Shown here in pieces: positions 7,864-12,291 of a DNA stretch of 14,643 bases; the stretch's first letter is position 1; each line of letters starts with the position of its first letter. The translations under genes were made by a program, and so were the position numbers. Location of the stretch: contig JACRHK010000106.1 of assembly GCA_016217625.1 (NCBI GenBank), positions 1-14,643 on the forward strand, given 5' to 3'. Under the pieces are notes generated by a model, which saw only the letters and a list, made by a program, of their open reading frames with translations, was not told the DNA's origin and did not search any database. This DNA comes from Nitrospirota bacterium (GTDB taxonomy: Bacteria; Nitrospirota; RBG-16-64-22; JACRHK01).

Positions 7864-8940
7864 CCGATAGCTATGGGGTGACACCTCGCCGCGCAAGACC
7901 GCCTCGTAAACCTGATCCACGGAGATCCCCGCCATGCACCGGTGATCGATGGGACAGGCGCGGTGGCGGCAGGGAGAACACTCTACGGGATATCGGAGGA
8001 GCTGATGTCCGGGGCCCGAGAGTCCCGTGATGCGAGGATCAGAGGGGCCGAAGAGTCCCACGACCGGCTGTCCCAGGGCTGCAGCGAGATGGATCAGTCC
8101 GGAATCGTTCCCCACGACCAACCGGCAACGGCGCAGCACTCCCATCGCCTCCCCGAGCGTGGTCTCCCCGATCAAAGACAGGGGGTCGGGCGACACCCCT
8201 TCCGAAACCGCCAGAGCCAGGGACTGCTCCTCCCGGCTCCCTAGCAGGAGGATCCGGAGAGGGAATGTCCCGGCGATCCGGGTTAAGAGTTCACGGTACG
8301 AAGCGGCGGGCCAGCGCTTGGCCGGTCCGAAGGCCGCGCCGGGATGAACGGCCAGCAGGGGCTCCCCCAGCCATCCCTTGGCGCGGAGCAGGCGATCAGC
8401 CCGCTCCTGGTGTTCATCGGCTACCGCCAGAGTCGGCACGGAAGAATAAAGCGTTTGAGGTGGGAGGTTAGAGGTCTGAGCCTCCAACCTCAAGCCTCCG
8501 GACTCATCCATCAGACGGAGGTAATACTGCGTCTGATGGATCGCCTCCTGCGGCCTCTCCACCCGATGGCTCAACAGCCACCCGCGTCCATCCCCCGCGT
8601 ACCCCAGGCGGAACGGGATTCCCGCTGCCCTTGCCAGCCATGCGACCCGAAAGGCGTTGGGAAGGAGCAGCGCGAAGTCAAACCGTCCCCTGCGAAGCTC
8701 TCGAGCCAGTCGAATCAGCGGCCATGCCCCCTGATCCTCGCGGGGAAAAATTTCCCCCACTGCGGGATGCGCCCGATAGAGGTCCGCAAGCCCGGGACGC
8801 GTGAAGACCGTGATCCGGGCATCCGGCCACCGGGCATGCAGCAGCCGGAGGACCGGCTCGGCCATCACCGCATCCCCTACCCAACGGGGCATCGCGACGA
8901 GCATACGCTCGATCGGAGTGGATGGTTGGATTTTTCTCAA
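7306..8940 (-). CDS. waaF: WaaF-GmhB fusion: heptosyltransferase II plus heptose-bisphosphate phosphatase
   Basis: A 544-residue two-domain protein if started at TTG 8940. Residues 13 to about 350 are a GT9 heptosyltransferase II: MPRWVGDAVMAEPVLR (17-32), AVHPGAAFGPAKRW (197-210), GNDSGLIHLA (277-286) and a cysteine patch (C321 to C335). Residues 360-544 are a HAD phosphatase of the GmhB type: FLDRDGT (363-369), ATNQS (406-410), a zinc loop CPH-x5-CDC (446-456) and VGDKAGD (481-487). It would add heptose II and also remove the C7 phosphate during ADP-heptose synthesis. TTG 8940 is chosen because GGGGGAGAGG lies just upstream; a GTG at 9024 would put repeat DNA into the protein, and an ATG at 8904 is the next choice. 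Residues 147-163 derive from a heptad array. A promoter lies upstream. Confidence 0.85.
   Translation of the reverse strand: MRKIQPSTPIERMLVAMPRWVGDAVMAEPVLRLLHARWPDARITVFTRPGLADLYRAHPAVGEIFPREDQGAWPLIRLARELRRGRFDFALLLPNAFRVAWLARAAGIPFRLGYAGDGRGWLLSHRVERPQEAIHQTQYYLRLMDESGGLRLEAQTSNLPPQTLYSSVPTLAVADEHQERADRLLRAKGWLGEPLLAVHPGAAFGPAKRWPAASYRELLTRIAGTFPLRILLLGSREEQSLALAVSEGVSPDPLSLIGETTLGEAMGVLRRCRLVVGNDSGLIHLAAALGQPVVGLFGPSDPRITGLSGPGHQLLRYPVECSPCRHRACPIDHRCMAGISVDQVYEAVLRGEVSPHSYRGAVFLDRDGTVTREVGYLKDNKALDLLSGASEAIRQLNAAGLQVFLATNQSAVGRGYFPVDQVEAAHQRLSRLLEQEGARLDGIYWCPHAPEEGCDCRKPATGLLQAAAREHGIDLTQSYLVGDKAGDLACAAAVGAKGVLVLTGYGETERDRLEEPPAHVARDLGEAVAWILEDRDRFAQKGGA
8454..8501. repeat. In-frame palindromic heptad array inside WaaF
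   Basis: Plus-strand units are tttgagg, tgggagg, ttagagg, a 6-base tctgag, then the reverse-orientation units cctccaa, cctcaag, cctccgg. The two halves can pair. It encodes residues 147-163 of the fusion protein, a Gly/Leu/Pro-rich stretch at the linker between the two GT-B lobes, with no disturbance of the frame. Confidence 0.7.
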
Positions 8941-8977
8941 GACCTCTCCCCCGTGTAGCCTGACTACTACAAACAAA

Positions 8978-9047
8978 CGTGACCGATCTCCGTGACCGTA
9001 ACTGGTAAAGATCATTACGGTCACGGGCCACGGTCACGGGTCACGGT
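8978..9047. repeat. GGTCACGG repeat cluster with a 12-bp perfect hairpin in the waaF leader
   Basis: ggtcacgg occurs at 9019, 9032 and 9039 in one orientation, and ccgtgacc or cgtgaccg at 8990 and 8978 in the other. Bases 8990-9001 (ccgtgaccgtaa) and 9015-9026 are perfect inverted repeats with a 13-base loop. The cluster lies in the predicted transcribed leader between the promoter and the waaF start, so it would form a stable RNA hairpin about 45 bases downstream of the presumed start site. It may affect mRNA stability or translation; no known riboswitch was recognised. Confidence 0.75.
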
Positions 9048-9079
9048 AGAACCCGTGGCAACCCGGCCAAAGTGCCTTT

Positions 9080-9108
9080 ATTATAAGCAGAAACCCGCAA
9101 TGATTCAA
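9080..9108 (-). promoter_or_regulatory. Near-consensus sigma-70 promoter for the waaF-gmhB transcription unit
   Basis: On the minus strand a -35 box TTGAAT (9108-9103) and a perfect -10 box TATAAT (9085-9080) are separated by exactly 17 bases. Transcription would start near 9073, leaving a leader of about 130 bases before the TTG at 8940. The spacer between lpxK and waaF is the largest non-coding gap of the window, so a promoter here is expected. The first two T of the -35 box are the last bases of the adjoining palindrome. Confidence 0.75.
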
Positions 9109-9153
9109 CCTCCCCCATCCCCTCCTTGCTAAGGAGGGGAGCGTGGGGAGGTT
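9107..9153. repeat. REP-like two-step palindrome downstream of lpxK
   Basis: The inner stem is cccctcctt (9119-9127) with aaggagggg (9131-9139) and a 3-base loop gct. After an internal bulge, an outer 9-bp stem pairs 9107-9115 with 9145-9153 (aacctcccc with ggggaggtt). It lies 9 bases beyond the lpxK stop. It could protect the 3' end of the upstream transcript or weakly stop RNA polymerase, but no T-run follows on the minus strand, so it is not called a terminator. It looks like a REP or small mobile palindrome. Confidence 0.75.
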
Positions 9154-9162
9154 CGCATAGTC

Positions 9163-10239
9163 TCATCCTCCCAGCCGCCTCCTCACCCAACCCAGGGGAT
9201 CCTCCCCCACCCACTGCACGCCCAGACGGAGGGCGTAGCAGGGAAACGGAATGGGGAGGAACCGGCGGAGTTTCACACCGTCCTTCTCTGTCGTCACAAG
9301 GGCACGCGCCCCGACCCCTCTGGCCACCTCCAGGAGCTGCTTGATGTCTGACGGGGCATAGGCGTGGTGATCCGGGTAGCTTCGGGTTCCCATGACCCGG
9401 ATCGCATGCTGCTTGAGCAACTCCACAAACGTCGCCGGCGTCGCAATGCCCGACAGGGCGAAACAAGGGGCTGCCTTGAGTCGCGCGCTTTCAAGGGATT
9501 CTCCCGTGGCCAGATCGATCCATCCCTCGGCCACGAACCGACAGGCAAAGAGAGGAATGTCTGGGGAAGCCGCGTAACGATGAATCGTCTCCACAAGCCT
9601 CTCCGGAATGAGCGTTTCGCGCAGATGCGTGAAGATCACGGCATCAGCCCGGCGGATGGCCTTGTACCCTTCCCGTAAGGGGCCGAGCGGCAAGAGGCGC
9701 CCGTTTCCCCAGCCGCGAACTGTGTCGACGAGCAAAAGATTGCAGTCCCGCGCCATGGCGAGATGCTGAAACCCGTCATCCAGGATCAACAGATCGCTGC
9801 CGAAGCGCTGGAGGGCCTGCGCGCCGGCCTTGTAACGATCCTTCCCGATCACCACGGGGATTCCGGGCAGCCGTTCGGCGATCATTCTCGGTTCATCGCC
9901 GGCCTCGTCCGCCTCTATGAGAACGCGGTCTCCGTCAGAAACCGCTTTGGGATGCAACGGTTCCCTCCCCCCGTATCCCCGGCTGAGGACGGCCACCCGC
10001 CATCCCGCCTCGTGCAGGCGCTTCGCCAGATCGATGCTCACCGGCGTCTTCCCCGTTCCCCCTACCGTGAGGTTCCCGATGCTGACGACCTTGCAAGGAA
10101 GGCGGCGGACGCGGAAGAGATGGTGCCGATACGCCCAGGCCCTGACAGTGACCGCCCCCCCGTAGAGTCCGGCAAGCGGACCCAAGAACCACCGGATCCC
10201 AAAGGGAGGGGTCGTATCCCACCAGGCAGGCCGACGCAT
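9163..10239 (-). CDS. lpxK: Tetraacyldisaccharide 4'-kinase LpxK
   Basis: A 358-residue inner-membrane-associated kinase that phosphorylates the 4' position of the lipid A disaccharide using ATP. The Walker A motif is GNLTVGGTGKTP (55-66), following an N-terminal hydrophobic helix around residues 16-32. SRGYGG (86-91) and LDDGFQHLAM (153-162) are LpxK signatures, and the length is typical. The ATG at 10239 is preceded by GGGAG eight bases upstream and opens MRRPAWWDTT; an upstream TTG at 10272 would place AT-rich repeat sequence in the protein. It is separated from kdtA by a heptad-repeat spacer of about 97 bases, and it closes the lipid A module; the next gene has its own promoter. Confidence 0.92.
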   Translation of the reverse strand: MRRPAWWDTTPPFGIRWFLGPLAGLYGGAVTVRAWAYRHHLFRVRRLPCKVVSIGNLTVGGTGKTPVSIDLAKRLHEAGWRVAVLSRGYGGREPLHPKAVSDGDRVLIEADEAGDEPRMIAERLPGIPVVIGKDRYKAGAQALQRFGSDLLILDDGFQHLAMARDCNLLLVDTVRGWGNGRLLPLGPLREGYKAIRRADAVIFTHLRETLIPERLVETIHRYAASPDIPLFACRFVAEGWIDLATGESLESARLKAAPCFALSGIATPATFVELLKQHAIRVMGTRSYPDHHAYAPSDIKQLLEVARGVGARALVTTEKDGVKLRRFLPIPFPCYALRLGVQWVGEDPLGWVRRRLGG

Positions 10240-10266
10240 GCTGTTATCTCCCACAACCCGAAAAAA

Positions 10267-10329
10267 GTGCAAAATGAAAAATGCAAAATGAAAATTGTAA
10301 ATTTTGCATTTTGAAGTTTGACTTTTGCA
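10267..10329. repeat. AT-rich dyad-symmetric heptad array between kdtA and lpxK
   Basis: Nine consecutive 7-base units keep the register: gtgcaaa, atgaaaa, atgcaaa, atgaaaa, ttgtaaa, then in reverse orientation ttttgca, ttttgaa, gtttgac, ttttgca. The turn near 10301 makes a large hairpin. The AT content contrasts sharply with the GC-rich genes. It fills most of the spacer between the kdtA stop and the lpxK start. No good promoter match was found in it. Confidence 0.75.
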
Positions 10330-10336
10330 ATGACTA

Positions 10337-10891
10337 TTACTTCTCTAAAAACGGCTCCAGCATCGCCAGCGTCCGATCCACGGCCCCGCGATGCTGCGCC
10401 ACGACCTGATAGGCGCGCTCTCCCATGAGGCCGGTCTGAGCGGGATCGTTGAGGAGATAGAGAACAACCTGGGCCAACGAGTCCGAGTCCAGGACAACAT
10501 GGGCCGCATCTGCCTCGATCAACAAACGGGCGATCTCCCGGAAGTTTTCCATACGTGGGCCGAAGAGGACCGGCTTCCGCCGGAACGCCGGTTCCAGGGG
10601 GTTGTGTCCACCAGTAGCGACCAAGCTTCCCCCCACGAAGGCCACGGTGGCCAGAGCATAGGTGGCGGCCAGCTCCCCCACCGTGTCCAAGATCAACACG
10701 TCCGTATCCGGGGTCATGGCCGTACGGCGGCACCAGCGCAAAGGGGTCGCTCTCAAGAGGGCCTCCACCTCAGGTAGCCGTTCCTGATGGCGGGGCGCCA
10801 GGAGAAGACGGAGCGTTGGATGTTGTTCCCGCACAACCCGAAACGCATCCAGAACAGATTGTTCTTCGCCCCGGTGCGTGCTCCCGGCCAT
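10337..10891 (-). CDS. kdtA: KdtA/WaaA C-terminal (CMP-Kdo binding) domain, downstream of an in-frame TAG
   Basis: This is the donor-binding lobe of Kdo transferase, in the same reading frame as the N-terminal part. Reading on from the TAG gives 200 residues (10939 to 10337). The first in-frame ATG is at 10891 and gives MAGSTHRGEEQSVLDAF, but it starts within the first beta strand of the lobe (PVLMAGSTH), so a free fragment would lack part of its core. Further motifs are LLLAPRH, ILDTVGELA, FVGGSLVATGGHNPLEPA and VLFGPRMENF, all KdtA signatures that bind CMP-Kdo. The sequence is well conserved with no further damage, which argues against an old pseudogene. A weak GGGGAA lies 9 bases before the ATG. 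Confidence 0.8.
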   Translation of the reverse strand: MAGSTHRGEEQSVLDAFRVVREQHPTLRLLLAPRHQERLPEVEALLRATPLRWCRRTAMTPDTDVLILDTVGELAATYALATVAFVGGSLVATGGHNPLEPAFRRKPVLFGPRMENFREIARLLIEADAAHVVLDSDSLAQVVLYLLNDPAQTGLMGERAYQVVAQHRGAVDRTLAMLEPFLEK

Positions 10892-10939
10892 CAGGACCGG
10901 TTCCCCGTTCAGCCCCCATGCTTGGCGGAACGCCTCTCC

Positions 10940-10942
10940 CTA
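10940..10942 (-). other. In-frame TAG within kdtA
   Basis: The minus strand reads AAG GGC TAG GGA GAG. Reading continues in the same frame on both sides into recognisable KdtA sequence, so this is a nonsense codon and not a frameshift. A single substitution, for example from CAG or TGG, would explain it. It replaces a non-conserved linker residue. Confidence 0.85.
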
Positions 10943-11605
10943 GCCCTTGCCGGGCTCCGGCTGGTCGAACTTCAAGTTCCCCGTCACCCGGATCCGCTCT
11001 TTCTGCGCTCCAAGACTTAAAAACCGATCCTGATCCGCCATCGTCTGGGCCCCGACGGCAGCCAGGGGACTCAACAGTTGCCTGAAGAACCGCGGAAGGA
11101 GGCGGTAACGGCGGAACGATCGTTCGGAGAGACGTCCGTTGACCAGGCAGACCGGAATGCAGTCCCGCTGGAGGAGTGAAAGGAGGTTCGGCCAGATCTC
11201 CGATTCAACCAGGATCACCATGCGGGGGTGGAGATCCCGGAGGGTCTTCTTTACGAACGGGACCAAGTCGAACGGGAGGTAGAAGAGGCCGATCCGATCA
11301 CCCACCCGCTCCGCAGCCACCTGTCGCCCGGTCTCCGTAACCGTCGAAAGCACCAGGGGGAGATCCGGAAAGCGCCGACGAAGCGCTTCAATGAGCGGGA
11401 GCACGGCCATCACCTCGCCGACGGAGACGGCATGGATCCAGAGAGGACGCACCCCCCGGCATGCGGCCAAGACCGGCATGGGGACTTGTCCCAGCCGCTC
11501 GCCGAGCCCCCGCCGATACCTGCCGCGAAACAGCACGCGGGCGCCCAGATAGAGGATGCCCCAGGGAAGGAACAGGTACTGCAGGAGACGATACAACGTC
11601 AGCAC
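10940..11605 (-). CDS. kdtA: KdtA/WaaA N-terminal (acceptor) domain ending at an in-frame TAG
   Basis: Kdo transferase adds Kdo from CMP-Kdo to lipid IVA at the inner membrane. The 221 residues here include an N-terminal membrane-anchor helix (LLQYLFLPWGILYLGARVLF region), the base-catalyst motif HAVSVGE with E64, STVTETGRQVA, VESEIWPN (133-140) and GNLKFD just before the stop. With the stop read through, the full protein would be 422 residues, matching the usual length of about 425. I chose GTG 11605 because GGGAG lies five bases upstream; a TTG at 11617 is an alternative. The start overlaps the frame-restored acyltransferase end by 7 bases. The TAG falls at the inter-domain linker. Base errors, suppression, a split enzyme or a recent null allele are all possible. 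Confidence 0.82.
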   Translation of the reverse strand: MLTLYRLLQYLFLPWGILYLGARVLFRGRYRRGLGERLGQVPMPVLAACRGVRPLWIHAVSVGEVMAVLPLIEALRRRFPDLPLVLSTVTETGRQVAAERVGDRIGLFYLPFDLVPFVKKTLRDLHPRMVILVESEIWPNLLSLLQRDCIPVCLVNGRLSERSFRRYRLLPRFFRQLLSPLAAVGAQTMADQDRFLSLGAQKERIRVTGNLKFDQPEPGKG

Positions 11606-12248
11606 GGCCTCTCCCAATAGGTGTCGGCCTCCCGGGTCAGGCGAACGAGAGCGGTCTCTAGCTCTTGACGTTTCGCTTCAAGCATGGAAGCCTGGGCATT
11701 CGGCTCCACCCAGAGAGGCTCGCCGATGAGGTAGACGACCCGGGAAAAGGGATAGGGGACGACAAAAGCGTCCCACGAGTTGAAGACTTTTTTTTTAAGG
11801 CGCCGAACGAGACGGGCAGAATCGGAGCGCCTGTCAATCGGGCCACCTCGATAATCCCGCGCTGCACGACCTCCCGCGGACCCCGGGGGCCGTCGGGGGC
11901 GATCCCTAGGTCGGACCCGGATCGATAAGCCCGCGCGAGCTGACGGAGACCTGAAGCCCCGCCGCGGGTAGTGGAGCCGCGGACAGCCTGGATACCGAAG
12001 CGCCGGACCGTCCGACTCAGAAGCTCTCCGTCGCGATGCCGGCTGGCCAGAATCGTCGCCTCCCCACCCTGCTCCTCGTAGGCGGGCGGCAGCATGAGGA
12101 GACGCCCATGCCAGCAGGCGAAGATGACCCGTTGTCCCTGGCGTCGCAGCGTATCCAGATGCTCTCCCCCCTTCATCTCTATCCGAAGGGTCGCCGCCAG
12201 CGCGCGGATCAACCTACTCAGGCCATAAGCCATCACGGCCAGCTTCAT
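11599..12248 (-). CDS. DUF374-type lysophospholipid/lipid A acyltransferase family protein, needs a -1 frameshift
   Basis: A member of the LPLAT superfamily DUF374 branch, inner-membrane acyltransferases common next to kdtA. Visible are ACWHGRLLMLP with the catalytic-type H47, SRHRDGELLSRTVRRFG, VRGSTTRGGASGLRQL and LGIAPDGPRGPR (114-125), then LTGAPILPVSFGALKKK. In frame 0 the protein then degrades into a Ser/Pro-rich tail ending at 11658. In the -1 frame the family C-terminus appears: VFNSWDAFVVPYPFSR, VVYLIGEPLWVEP and a final helix to a TGA at 11599, for 216 residues in all. The shift lies at a run of nine A. ATG 12248 is chosen; an ATG at 12266 lies inside the heptad array. No Shine-Dalgarno. 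It may be the late acyltransferase of lipid A, since no LpxL is seen; that role is inferred. Confidence 0.8.
11756..11796 (-). other. Putative -1 frameshift site: A9 run with A AAA AAG heptamer and downstream hairpin
   Basis: Nine A (11796-11788 on the minus strand) are read TTA AAA AAA AAG, which contains the dnaX-type slippery heptamer A AAA AAG in the right phase (11793-11787). A slip of one base back gives GTC TTC AAC and the family C-terminus. Twelve bases after the AAG, GGGACG (11774-11769) can pair with CGTCCC (11761-11756) over a 7-base loop; this spacing is longer than usual. No internal Shine-Dalgarno stimulator is seen upstream. Confidence 0.6.
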
Positions 12249-12249
12249 G

Positions 12250-12291
12250 CTTTGGACTTTGGACATTGGACTTTGGACCTTGGACTTCAGG
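12250..12291. repeat. CTTTGGA heptad array between msbA and the acyltransferase
   Basis: Five consecutive plus-strand units, ctttgga, ctttgga, cattgga, ctttgga, ccttgga (12250-12284), then a decayed cttcagg. The array runs from the msbA stop (12287-12289) to just before the acyltransferase ATG at 12248, so it makes up almost the whole spacer and occupies the ribosome-binding position. This is the cleanest tandem heptad array in the window. Confidence 0.85.

Noticed and set aside
9002..9024. Start of the WaaF-GmhB protein at GTG 9024
   Set aside because: It would place 28 residues encoded by the repeat hairpin before the GT9 domain, without a Shine-Dalgarno; TTG 8940 has a purine-rich site and fits the family N-terminus better.
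9107..9153. Palindrome after lpxK as a rho-independent terminator
   Set aside because: On the minus strand the stem is followed by TTGAATCATTG, not a U-run; on the plus strand there is no upstream gene.
11788..11796. Run of nine T on the plus strand as a rho-independent terminator
   Set aside because: It lies inside a conserved coding region, no GC-rich stem precedes it on the plus strand, and no plus-strand gene ends there.
8978..12291. Heptad arrays as CRISPR
   Set aside because: Units are 7 bases with no spacers of 25-40 bases, and no cas genes are present.
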